Shown: positions 7,359 through 14,440 of the stretch, piece by piece
Layout: every line of letters begins with the position of its first letter
Position numbering within the stretch: the stretch's first letter is position 1
Assembly: GCA_900547825.1 (NCBI GenBank)
Contig: URII01000057.1
Span: forward strand, 1-14,440
Direction of reading: 5' to 3'
DNA length: 14,440 nt
Source of the DNA: an uncultured Porphyromonadaceae bacterium
Lineage (GTDB): Bacteria > Bacteroidota > Bacteroidia > Bacteroidales > Muribaculaceae
Made by a program: the position numbers and the translations under genes
Notes under the pieces: generated by a model
Seen by the model: the letters and a program-made list of their open reading frames with translations, nothing else
What the model was told of the DNA's origin: nothing
The model's database searches: none

Positions 7359-8707
7359 CCGGGACTAAAGTCCACCGACCCACATCAATGTCGGCGCGCG
7401 TGATGCGTGCCATGGGCATTTTCGGCGGTGTACAGGTAGTGTCGATCATATGCTCGGTAATACGCACCAAGCTCGTAGCCATATGGCTTGGCCCCGTAGG
7501 CATGGGGCTGTTCGGAATATTCCTCTCGGCCTCCGACCTCATAGGCAACATATCACAGATGGGACTGTCGACATCGGCCACACGCAGCATAGCGGCAGCC
7601 GACAACCGCAGGCGCATCACCATTGTGGCCTCTGTAAGACGCCTTGCTCTTCTGTTAGGGATTGCAGGGGCACTGCTTACCTTCATACTTGCTCCATGGC
7701 TCAGCGAACTGACATTTAAATCCGACGCTTATGCCGCTCCGTTCCGGCTGCTTGCCCTTTCGGCATTGTTTGCCGCAGTGTCAGCCGGTCGCAACGGCAT
7801 ACTGCAAGGGCTTTCCCGCCTGCGCGAAATGGCCGGTGCTGCCATGTGGGGCAATATAGTGGGATTGGCTGCATCCGTTCCTATGTTCTATTGGTGGCGC
7901 GACGAAAGTATCGTACCGTCGATCATCGTATATTCCCTTGCCACAATGACAGCCCTGTTATTATATAGGGTACGCATTCCACGACCCACATCATTCCCTG
8001 CAAAAGAATTTACAGCCGAAGCCCGCAAATTACTCGGACTCGGAGCCTATATCACCGTATCAATGATCGGTGCCACAGCCGCGTCCTACATATTCATAGC
8101 CTATCTCAATCGATATGCCGACACCGACACGGTAGGTTATTTTCAGGCCGGTTTCACACTTATAAACCGCTATGTAGGACTGATTTTCACCGCCATAATG
8201 GTGGAATTCTATCCCCGGGTGAGCGGTGCCGTACACTCCAGGCGCACCACGTCGCTTTATGTGAGCCACGAAATAGCCACTGTGAGTTGCGTCATGATAC
8301 CGGTTGCCGTAGCTTTCATAATCGCCGCACCCTGGGTCATCGACCTCATATATTCCTCCGAGTTCCGGATAGTGGTGCCGTTCGTGGCCATCGGCACTGT
8401 CGGCACCATATTCCGTGGAGTATCGGTATGTATGGCTTACACTATCCTCGCCCGCGGCGACGGGCGCACATTCATCATCACCGAACTTACCAGTTCGGCC
8501 ATATATGTGGCTGTCAGCATAGCCGCCTACACCAGGTGGGGTATCTCAGGCATGGGGTTGGCTTATGCCGCATGGTATATCATATACACCGCCATAGTCG
8601 GCATCGTTTACTTCCGGCGCTACAACTTATGGCTTACAAAGCGGGCCGTATATATGACAATGGCAGCCTTGGGGGCTGCCGTCATCACATTGGCTGTAAC
8701 ATTATAA
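7343..8707 (+). CDS. Wzx/MATE-like polysaccharide flippase (O-antigen translocase type)
   Basis: The product is 454 residues with about 12-14 hydrophobic segments spread over its whole length, beginning with RVMRAMGIFGGVQVVSIICS and ending with AALGAAVITLAVTL. The opening motif RTKLVAIWLGPVGMGLFGIF is typical of the polysaccharide transporter / O-antigen translocase branch of the MOP superfamily (WzxE/RfbX-like). Such proteins move undecaprenyl-pyrophosphate-linked glycans across the inner membrane. The start is ambiguous. ATG 7343 overlaps the EnvC-like gene by 16 bases. ATG 7355 makes an ATGA stop-start overlap typical of translational coupling. A third ATG at 7388 is also possible. No glycosyltransferases surround it, so it looks like a stand-alone flippase tied to envelope and cell-wall genes. 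It ends one base from the convergent hutI. The exact glycan is unknown. Confidence 0.88.
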   Translation: MGETMTGTKVHRPTSMSARVMRAMGIFGGVQVVSIICSVIRTKLVAIWLGPVGMGLFGIFLSASDLIGNISQMGLSTSATRSIAAADNRRRITIVASVRRLALLLGIAGALLTFILAPWLSELTFKSDAYAAPFRLLALSALFAAVSAGRNGILQGLSRLREMAGAAMWGNIVGLAASVPMFYWWRDESIVPSIIVYSLATMTALLLYRVRIPRPTSFPAKEFTAEARKLLGLGAYITVSMIGATAASYIFIAYLNRYADTDTVGYFQAGFTLINRYVGLIFTAIMVEFYPRVSGAVHSRRTTSLYVSHEIATVSCVMIPVAVAFIIAAPWVIDLIYSSEFRIVVPFVAIGTVGTIFRGVSVCMAYTILARGDGRTFIITELTSSAIYVAVSIAAYTRWGISGMGLAYAAWYIIYTAIVGIVYFRRYNLWLTKRAVYMTMAALGAAVITLAVTL

Positions 8708-8708
8708 C

Positions 8709-9953
8709 TTAGCGTATCTCGCGGCCTGACAGGAACACACGCGATATCAGCGGCGTGGAATAAGCATACGGGAAAAATGCCACCGACGGCATAGGAGGTG
8801 TGATAAAGAAGTTAGCCACCTTTCCGGGTGTTATCGACCCGACCTCATGACTCAGATCCATAGCCGCGGCTCCGTTTATGGTAGTGGCATTTATGGCCTC
8901 CGAGGGTGTCATTTTCATTTTTATGCAGCCGAGCGAAAGCACCATCCGCATGTCGCCCGACGGCGACGAACCCGGATTATAGTCCGACGCAAGAGCCACG
9001 GTAAGACCTCCGTCAATAGCTTTACGGGCTGGCGCATAAGGCATACCGAGAAAAAACGAAGCTCCCGGAAGCATCGTGGCCACAGTGGTGCCCGAAACCA
9101 GCACCTCAATTTCCTCCGCACCCATGCGTTCAAGATGGTCCACTGACAGCGCATTATGGGCCACACCCACCTGCACACCGCCTGACACAGCCAGCTCATT
9201 GGCATGGATTTTAGGCCTCATCCCATAGCGGGCACCGGCCTCAATTATCCGGGCCGTCTCTTCAACGGTAAAGAACCCTTCGTCACAGAACACATCCACA
9301 AAATCGGCAAGCCCCTCGGCAGCCACAGCGGGAATCATATCCCGGCAAACCATATCCACATATTCGCCCTGACGGCCCGAATATGCCCGCCCTACCGCAT
9401 GGGCGCCAAGGAATGTGGCTCTGACCCGCATAGGTGATGCTTCCGCTATCCGGGCTATCACACGCAGCATTTTAAGTTCATCTTCAAGTGTCAGTCCATA
9501 GCCGCTTTTGATTTCGATCGCACCGGTGCCCATTCGCATAACCTCCTCGGCTCGTTGCATGGATTGTTCGAAAAGATCCTGTTCGGAAGTGTCATGAAGC
9601 CTGTCGGCCGAATTAAGTATACCTCCGCCACGGCGTGCTATCTCCTCATAGCTCAGTCCGTTGATCTTGTCAAGAAACTCCTGTTCGCGCGATCCGGCAT
9701 ATACTATATGCGTGTGCGAGTCGCAGAACGACGGCATCACCATCCCTCCGCAAGCGTCCACTATCTCCCCGGTGGGGGCTACCTGAGAGAATGTCGACAT
9801 ATGGCCCCAGTCCATAAACCTGCCGTTTTCCACTCTCAGCCATGCCCGCTCAAGCATCCCCACGGATCCCATTTCAGATCCGCTGCGGCGGAGCGCTCCC
9901 GTAGGATCTATCCCCACGAGAGCGCCTATATTTGCTATAATCAGCATACCCAT
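8709..9953 (-). CDS. hutI: Imidazolonepropionase (HutI)
   Basis: HutI opens the ring of 4-imidazolone-5-propanoate to give N-formimino-L-glutamate, the third step of histidine degradation. The 414 residues match the family length. It is an amidohydrolase with the metal motif H80-T-H82 in SFCDSHTHIVYAG, the H250/E253 pair in IHANELAVSGG, H273 in SVDHLERM, and the metal-site aspartate D324 in ALASDYNPGSSP. GAIEIKSGYGL (145-154) is also typical. The protein has no signal peptide and is cytosolic. The ATG at 9953 is seven bases after the hutH stop; a second ATG two codons later (MLIIANIGAL) is equally plausible. It is the last gene of the hut run and converges on the flippase gene. Confidence 0.96.
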   Translation of the reverse strand: MGMLIIANIGALVGIDPTGALRRSGSEMGSVGMLERAWLRVENGRFMDWGHMSTFSQVAPTGEIVDACGGMVMPSFCDSHTHIVYAGSREQEFLDKINGLSYEEIARRGGGILNSADRLHDTSEQDLFEQSMQRAEEVMRMGTGAIEIKSGYGLTLEDELKMLRVIARIAEASPMRVRATFLGAHAVGRAYSGRQGEYVDMVCRDMIPAVAAEGLADFVDVFCDEGFFTVEETARIIEAGARYGMRPKIHANELAVSGGVQVGVAHNALSVDHLERMGAEEIEVLVSGTTVATMLPGASFFLGMPYAPARKAIDGGLTVALASDYNPGSSPSGDMRMVLSLGCIKMKMTPSEAINATTINGAAAMDLSHEVGSITPGKVANFFITPPMPSVAFFPYAYSTPLISRVFLSGREIR

Positions 9954-9960
9954 CTTATTA

Positions 9961-11448
9961 TCAAGGATTTTCCCTTATGAAATCCACCGATGCGGCAATA
10001 AGTGGGTACATCACCTCGTCATTGTCGATAAACGGCACATGACGGCGATATTCCGAATGCCATTTTTCCAATGCCGGCGAACTCTTCAGCGGACGGCGCA
10101 GGTCAAGCGCCTGAGCCGCATTGAAAAGCTCTATGGCAAGCACACGCTCGGTATTCTCGACCACACGGCATAGCTTCGTGGCCGAGTTTCCGCCCATCGA
10201 TACATGATCCTCCTGCCCCTGCGACGACGGTATGGTGTCACAGCTTGTAGGCCAGCAAAGACCCTTCGACTGGTTAACAATTGATGCAGCGGCATATTGC
10301 GGTATCATGAAACCGCTGTTAAGGCCCGGCTTGGCCACAAGAAACGATGGCAGACCGCGTGTGCCCGATATCAATCGGAATATGCGGCGCTCCGATATGC
10401 TGCCGAGCTCGCTGACCGCCACCGCAAGGAAATCCATCGGCAATGCGATAGGCTCACCGTGGAAATTGCCGGCCGATACGATCATGTCGAGGTCAGGGAA
10501 CACAGTAGGATTGTCAGTCGGGCTGTTGATCTCTGTCTCTATCACTCCGGCCACATAGTTCAGTGTATCCTTGGCTGCACCATGAACCTGGGGCATGCAA
10601 CGGAACGAATAAGGATCCTGAACGTGAGCCTTGGGCTGTTTTATTATCTCGCTACCCTCAAGCCATCCGCGCACCGCACGTGCCGTAGCGAGCTGCCCGG
10701 GGTGAGGACGAACGGCATTCACCGGATCACAGAAAGGTTCTATACGGCCGTCGAAAGCATCAAGGCTCATAGCGCCGATCTTATCGGCCAACGCACTAAG
10801 ACGCCGGGCATTTATTATAGCCCACACGGCATGAGCCGACATAAACTGGGTGCCGTTGAGCAATGCGAGCCCTTCCTTCGACTTTAGGGATATCGGCTGC
10901 CATCCTTTTTCGACAAGCACTTCGGAGGCAGGGCACACCTTTCCGTCCATTTCCACCTCTCCGAGGCCCAACAGAGGAAGACACATGTTGGCCAGCGGCG
11001 CGAGATCACCTGAGGCTCCAAGCGATCCCTGCTGGAACACTACCGGAGTCACCCCCTCATTGTAGAAATCGACAAGGCGCTCCACAGTGATAAGCTGAAC
11101 CCCGGAATTACCGTAGCTCAGCGACATTATCTTGAGCAGAAGCATCAGCCTTACTATTTCAGGACGCACCCGTTCACCGCATCCGCACGCATGACTCATT
11201 ACAAGGTTTTTCTGGAGCTGCGCGAGGTCATTCTCCCCTATCGAGATGTTGCACAGCGATCCGAAACCGGTAGTTATACCATAGATAGGCTGGGTGCACG
11301 TGGCCATCTTGTCATCAAGATAACGGCGGCATTTCTCGATCCGCTCACGGGCCGTTGCCGAGAGTGCTATTTTATTTCCCGAATGAACGAGTGAGGCTAT
11401 TTCCTCTATTGTAGTAAACCGCTCGGGGTTTATTTCGAAATATGACAT
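9961..11448 (-). CDS. hutH: Histidine ammonia-lyase (HutH)
   Basis: HutH removes ammonia from L-histidine to form urocanate, the first and committing step of the pathway. The 495 residues fit the bacterial family (about 500). The Ala-Ser-Gly triad that cyclises into the MIO electrophile is at 145-147 in GSLGASGDLAPLA. The catalytic tyrosine region is IYGITTGFGSL (Y56). Other family blocks are NSPTDNP, FHGEPIALPMDF and SSQGQEDHVSMG. The protein is expected to be a cytosolic homotetramer. It starts at the ATG at 11448, 26 bases after the hutU stop. The short AT-rich gap has no promoter match, so hutH should be read from the upstream operon promoter. Confidence 0.97.
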   Translation of the reverse strand: MSYFEINPERFTTIEEIASLVHSGNKIALSATARERIEKCRRYLDDKMATCTQPIYGITTGFGSLCNISIGENDLAQLQKNLVMSHACGCGERVRPEIVRLMLLLKIMSLSYGNSGVQLITVERLVDFYNEGVTPVVFQQGSLGASGDLAPLANMCLPLLGLGEVEMDGKVCPASEVLVEKGWQPISLKSKEGLALLNGTQFMSAHAVWAIINARRLSALADKIGAMSLDAFDGRIEPFCDPVNAVRPHPGQLATARAVRGWLEGSEIIKQPKAHVQDPYSFRCMPQVHGAAKDTLNYVAGVIETEINSPTDNPTVFPDLDMIVSAGNFHGEPIALPMDFLAVAVSELGSISERRIFRLISGTRGLPSFLVAKPGLNSGFMIPQYAAASIVNQSKGLCWPTSCDTIPSSQGQEDHVSMGGNSATKLCRVVENTERVLAIELFNAAQALDLRRPLKSSPALEKWHSEYRRHVPFIDNDEVMYPLIAASVDFIRENP

Positions 11449-11474
11449 ATCTTATCAGATTCTTATTTTAATTT

Positions 11475-13496
11475 TTAACGGTTCTGTTCCAATGCCTGCT
11501 GCACAAGCGTGTCATCCGCAATATTGGGCAAAGTCACTTTAAGGCCAGGTGTACGTTCCATTTCACGCTTTATGGCCGATATGGCACCCTTGTTGCGTGC
11601 CCAGCTGCGACGGGCTATGCCATTGTTGACATCCCAGAGAAGCATCTCGGAAATATGGCGTGCGGAGTCATCGGAGCCGTCTATAACCATACCGAAGCCC
11701 CCGTTGATAACCTCGCCCCAGCCTACACCGCCGCCGTTATGGATCGAAACCCATGTGGCGCCACGGAACGAGTCACCTATCACATTGTGCACAGCCATGT
11801 CGGCTGTAAACTGCGAGCCGTCGTAGATATTCGAGGTCTCCCGGTAAGGTGAATCCGTGCCGGAAACATCATGATGGTCACGTCCGAGCACTATCGGGGC
11901 CTTTATCTCACCGCGGCGTATGGCGTCGTTGAATGCGAGGGCTATCTTCGTACGCCCTTCCGCATCCGCATAAAGTATTCTGGCCTGCGAGCCTACCACA
12001 AGATGGTTGCGGCCCGCTTCCTTGATCCAATGTATATTGTCGCGGAGCTGCCCGTGAATCTCCTCAGGTGCTTCTGCAAGAATATCTTCAAGCACACGGG
12101 CGGCAATCTCGTCACTCTTGGCCAAATCCTCCGGATCGCCCGACGTACATACCCAGCGGAACGGCCCGAAACCGTAGTCGAAAAATCCCGGCCCCATGAT
12201 GTCCTGCACATAAGAGGGATAACGGAAACCTCCGTCGCTGCCCATTATGTCGGCACCCGCACGCGACGCTTCAAGCAGGAATGCATTACCGTAATCGAAG
12301 AAATACATACCGTCGGCAGCCAGTTTGTTGATAGCCGCTACCTGTCGGCGCAAGGACTCCTGCACACGGCGTTTGAATTCCTCGGGATCCGAAGCCATCA
12401 TCTCCTTGGACTCCTCAAATGTGAGGCCCACCGGATAATAGCCTCCTGCCCACGGGTTGTGAAGCGACGTCTGGTCACTGCCCAGATCCACATGCACACC
12501 TTCGGCAGCAAGACGTTCCCAGAGGTCCACCACATTTCCCTGATAGGCCAGCGACACAGCCTCGCGGCGCTCACGGGCCATCCGGGCGCGGTCAAGCAAT
12601 TCATCAAGCGAGGTGTACACTTCGTCCACCCATCCCTGGCTGTGACGTGTCTCTACCGCCTTGGGGTTTATTTCGGCTGTTATGCTCACCACACCGGCTA
12701 TGTTTCCGGCTTTAGGCTGCGCACCCGACATGCCGCCGAGCCCGGCTGTCACAAACAGCATGCCTCCGAGCGAGGACTCTCCGGCTTTCAGCCGGCGCCG
12801 TCCTGCATTCAGCACAGTTATTGTGGTGCCGTGCACAATACCCTGCGGGCCTATATACATATATGAGCCGGCAGTCATCTGTCCGTATTGCGAAACACCC
12901 ATGGCGTTGAACCGTTCCCAGTCGTCAGGCTTGGAATAGTTGGGTATCACCATGCCGTTGGTCACTATCACACGCGGAGCATCCTTATGGCTCGGAAAGA
13001 GACCGAGCGGATGGCCTGAATACATCACAAGCGTCTGCTCGTCGGTCATCTCCGAGAGATATTTCATCGCCAGCCGGTACTGTGCCCAGTTCTGGAACAC
13101 CGCGCCGTTGCCTCCGTAAGTTATAAGTTCATGCGGATGCTGGGCCACTCGCGGATCAAGGTTGTTCTGGATCATCATCATTATGGCAGCAGCCTGACGT
13201 GACCGGGCAGGATACTCCTCTATCGGGCGGGCATACATCTCATAATGCGGGCGCAACCTGTACATATATATACGGCCGTAATCGCGCAGCTCGCGGGCAA
13301 ATTCCGGAGCAAGCTCGGCATGCAGGTTTTCAGGGAAATAGCGTAATGCGTTTTTCAACGCCAGGCGTTCCTGAGCCGGGGTGAGGATATGCTTACGCTT
13401 GGGAGCATGATTGACCGACAGGTCATATTCACGCGGCGCCGGCAACACGTCGGGAATACCGGCAGCCACATCTTTTTTAAATTCTTCAGTAGTCAT
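11475..13496 (-). CDS. hutU: Urocanate hydratase (urocanase), long form
   Basis: Urocanase adds water to urocanate to give imidazolonepropionate, using a tightly bound NAD+ as electrophile. At 673 residues it is about 110-120 longer than the well-known Pseudomonas/Bacillus enzymes (about 555) and near the length of animal UROC1. Visible family blocks are ELITYGGNGAVFQNW (about 123-137), LVMYSGHPLGLFPS (156-169), QMTAGSYMYIGPQGIVHGT (206-224), the NAD-binding GLGGMSGAQPKA (252-263), and GPFRWVCTSGDPEDLA with the conserved active-site-region cysteine C450. Near the end are DHHDVSGTDSP and HNGGGVGWGEVINGGFG. No frameshift or missing motif is seen. The ATG at 13496 is 39 bases after the ftcD stop, with no promoter match between. 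The extra length comes from an N-terminal extension plus inserts; exact placement needs an alignment. Confidence 0.97.
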   Translation of the reverse strand: MTTEEFKKDVAAGIPDVLPAPREYDLSVNHAPKRKHILTPAQERLALKNALRYFPENLHAELAPEFARELRDYGRIYMYRLRPHYEMYARPIEEYPARSRQAAAIMMMIQNNLDPRVAQHPHELITYGGNGAVFQNWAQYRLAMKYLSEMTDEQTLVMYSGHPLGLFPSHKDAPRVIVTNGMVIPNYSKPDDWERFNAMGVSQYGQMTAGSYMYIGPQGIVHGTTITVLNAGRRRLKAGESSLGGMLFVTAGLGGMSGAQPKAGNIAGVVSITAEINPKAVETRHSQGWVDEVYTSLDELLDRARMARERREAVSLAYQGNVVDLWERLAAEGVHVDLGSDQTSLHNPWAGGYYPVGLTFEESKEMMASDPEEFKRRVQESLRRQVAAINKLAADGMYFFDYGNAFLLEASRAGADIMGSDGGFRYPSYVQDIMGPGFFDYGFGPFRWVCTSGDPEDLAKSDEIAARVLEDILAEAPEEIHGQLRDNIHWIKEAGRNHLVVGSQARILYADAEGRTKIALAFNDAIRRGEIKAPIVLGRDHHDVSGTDSPYRETSNIYDGSQFTADMAVHNVIGDSFRGATWVSIHNGGGVGWGEVINGGFGMVIDGSDDSARHISEMLLWDVNNGIARRSWARNKGAISAIKREMERTPGLKVTLPNIADDTLVQQALEQNR

Positions 13497-13535
13497 ATCT
13501 GTTGAACTGTTTTTATTCCGACAATATTGTGGCTC

Positions 13536-14440
13536 TCACCCTATTTTTTTGTTCACGATCTCAAGTATATGCGCTTCAGCCTCCACAGCCTTGGCTGCAA
13601 TCTCATCAGCCCGCACAAGCAACGCATCAGCCTCGGAGCGGTCTTTAAGCCCGGCTGCATTTATGCGCACATTCAGCTGGGCGCCAAGCACAGCCGAACG
13701 GGCAGCCAAAGCCCCTACTCCCGCATCGCTCACCGAAGCCGGGTTGCCGTTCTCGGCCATAGCCTCAAGCAGTTCGAAAGCATCATATGCAGCCTTCATT
13801 GTCATCAGAGGCACCTTGGTAGCATAAAGTGTGGCTTCCTCCATTGCCTCGGCACGGGCAGCCTTCTCTGCATCGGTGCCTTTAGGCATTCCGAGAGCAG
13901 CCATAATGCGGTTAAAGGCCTCGGTGTCCTCGTCAACAAGATGAAGCAGGCGGGTTATAAGGGCGCGTCCTCCGTCGGCATAATTGGAAAACTCCTCCCA
14001 TCTGTCATCCCATCCGGCCTTGTGAGCCGAAAGGTTGGCCACCATCGTGCCGAGAGCCGCGGCAAGCACACCCATATATGCGGATATCGAACCGCCGCCG
14101 GGAGCGGGTGACTCCGATGAGGTCTCGTCGGCGAACGCTGTGCAGGTCATATCCACTAATTTGCGTGCGCCGGCTTTTTCAGCATCAAGCATATACTCTA
14201 TCACCTTCTCGTCAGGGTTGAACGGTTTGAGTTCATCCAGTCCCATCGACTTGACGGCTATCTTGACTATCTCACTTTCAGGAATACCGGTGGAACGCTG
14301 CTGCTTGCGCAGGAAATAACGTCCGGCCTCTATAATGGCACGCTTCGGCACAAGCCCTACAATCTCGGTGCCTGTGACACGTATGCCTCGGGCTGCGGCA
14401 GCACGGCTTACCTCATCGAAAGCCACATGAAGCTGCGTCA
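13536..14440 (-). CDS. ftcD: Glutamate formimidoyltransferase / formimidoyl-THF cyclodeaminase (bifunctional FtcD), 5' end outside window
   Basis: The frame is open from the right edge (reading TQLHVAFDEV at the edge) to a TGA at 13536, so the visible 300 residues are the C-terminal part of a protein normally about 540-570 long. The first ~70 residues (HVAFDEVSRAAAARGIRVTG, then EIVGLVPKRAI) are the end of the formiminotransferase domain. After a short linker, the rest is the all-helical cyclodeaminase domain. This begins with FNPDEKVIEYML and carries the folate-site motif SPAPGGGSISAYMG followed by LGTMVANLS. The enzyme transfers the formimino group of formiminoglutamate to tetrahydrofolate, then releases ammonia to give methenyl-THF and glutamate. 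This makes a HutG-type hydrolase unnecessary. It lies upstream of hutU in the operon, and the start codon and promoter are beyond base 14440. Confidence 0.95.
   Translation of the reverse strand, partial: TQLHVAFDEVSRAAAARGIRVTGTEIVGLVPKRAIIEAGRYFLRKQQRSTGIPESEIVKIAVKSMGLDELKPFNPDEKVIEYMLDAEKAGARKLVDMTCTAFADETSSESPAPGGGSISAYMGVLAAALGTMVANLSAHKAGWDDRWEEFSNYADGGRALITRLLHLVDEDTEAFNRIMAALGMPKGTDAEKAARAEAMEEATLYATKVPLMTMKAAYDAFELLEAMAENGNPASVSDAGVGALAARSAVLGAQLNVRINAAGLKDRSEADALLVRADEIAAKAVEAEAHILEIVNKKIG

Larger units (their letters stand above)
5151..8707 (+). other. Probable operon greA-HIT-envC-like-flippase
   Basis: Four plus-strand genes follow each other with gaps of 2 and 31 bases and then an overlap (4 or 16 bases, depending on the flippase start). 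No internal promoter match or terminator is seen, so the promoter at 5005-5036 probably serves all four. The grouping joins transcription fidelity (GreA), a nucleotide hydrolase (HIT) and two envelope functions (amidase activation, glycan flipping). Confidence 0.7.
8709..14440 (-). other. Histidine utilisation operon (ftcD-hutU-hutH-hutI)
   Basis: Four same-strand genes with gaps of 39, 26 and 7 bases cover the whole route from L-histidine to glutamate with formimino transfer to folate. None of the gaps contains a TAnnTTTG element or a terminator-like hairpin, so a single transcript starting beyond the right edge is likely. No hut regulator or histidine permease is visible inside the window. 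Confidence 0.85.

Noticed and set aside
10297..10887. 196-codon plus-strand frame opposite hutH
   Set aside because: It is antisense to HutH motifs that are fully conserved, and the product has no coherent features.
11871..12866. 331-codon open frame on the plus strand opposite hutU
   Set aside because: It lies entirely antisense to a firmly identified urocanase, and its translation shows no recognisable domain or signal. Long shadow frames are expected opposite GC-rich, codon-biased genes.
13521..13530. Perfect palindrome ACAATATTGT between ftcD and hutU, considered as an operator
   Set aside because: Ten-base palindromes are expected about a dozen times by chance in a window this size, and no promoter lies beside it.
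13527..14111. 194-codon plus-strand frame opposite ftcD
   Set aside because: It covers the cyclodeaminase domain on the other strand and has no independent support.

Overview
The window looks like a chromosomal segment of a Bacteroidota gut-type bacterium, most likely order Bacteroidales. Four things suggest this: promoters of the Bacteroidetes type (TTTG, 19-20 bases, TAnnTTTG), start codons without clear Shine-Dalgarno sequences, a secreted protein ending in a type IX secretion (T9SS) sorting domain, and a histidine-utilisation operon with a long urocanase and a fused FtcD. The fairly GC-rich coding sequence together with T9SS would fit a Muribaculaceae-like lineage, but that finer placement is inference.

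Left part (1-2689, minus strand): two secreted proteins of unknown role. One is a beta-propeller-like protein cut by the left edge. The other is a multidomain T9SS cargo protein driven by a clear promoter. A second, divergent promoter region serves the next gene.

Middle part (2744-8707, plus strand): a 736-residue cytoplasmic protein with C-terminal TPR repeats and an unrecognised N-terminal region. After a probable terminator and a strong promoter comes a tight run of greA (transcript cleavage factor), a HIT-family hydrolase, an EnvC-like amidase activator with a degenerate LytM domain, and a Wzx/MATE-like polysaccharide flippase. Spacings within this run are 2 and 31 bases, then an overlap. 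The greA leader contains a terminator-like hairpin between the promoter and the start codon, which suggests attenuation.

Right part (8709-14440, minus strand): a histidine-degradation operon transcribed from beyond the right edge, in the order ftcD (partial), hutU, hutH, hutI. Together they convert histidine through urocanate, imidazolonepropionate and formiminoglutamate to glutamate, passing the formimino group to tetrahydrofolate. hutI ends one base from the end of the convergent flippase gene.

No tRNA, rRNA, CRISPR array, insertion sequence or phage gene was seen. No stretch over 300 bases lacks a gene. I see an ordinary core-genome region with some interesting regulatory and protein-family details, not an evident new defence or mobile system.
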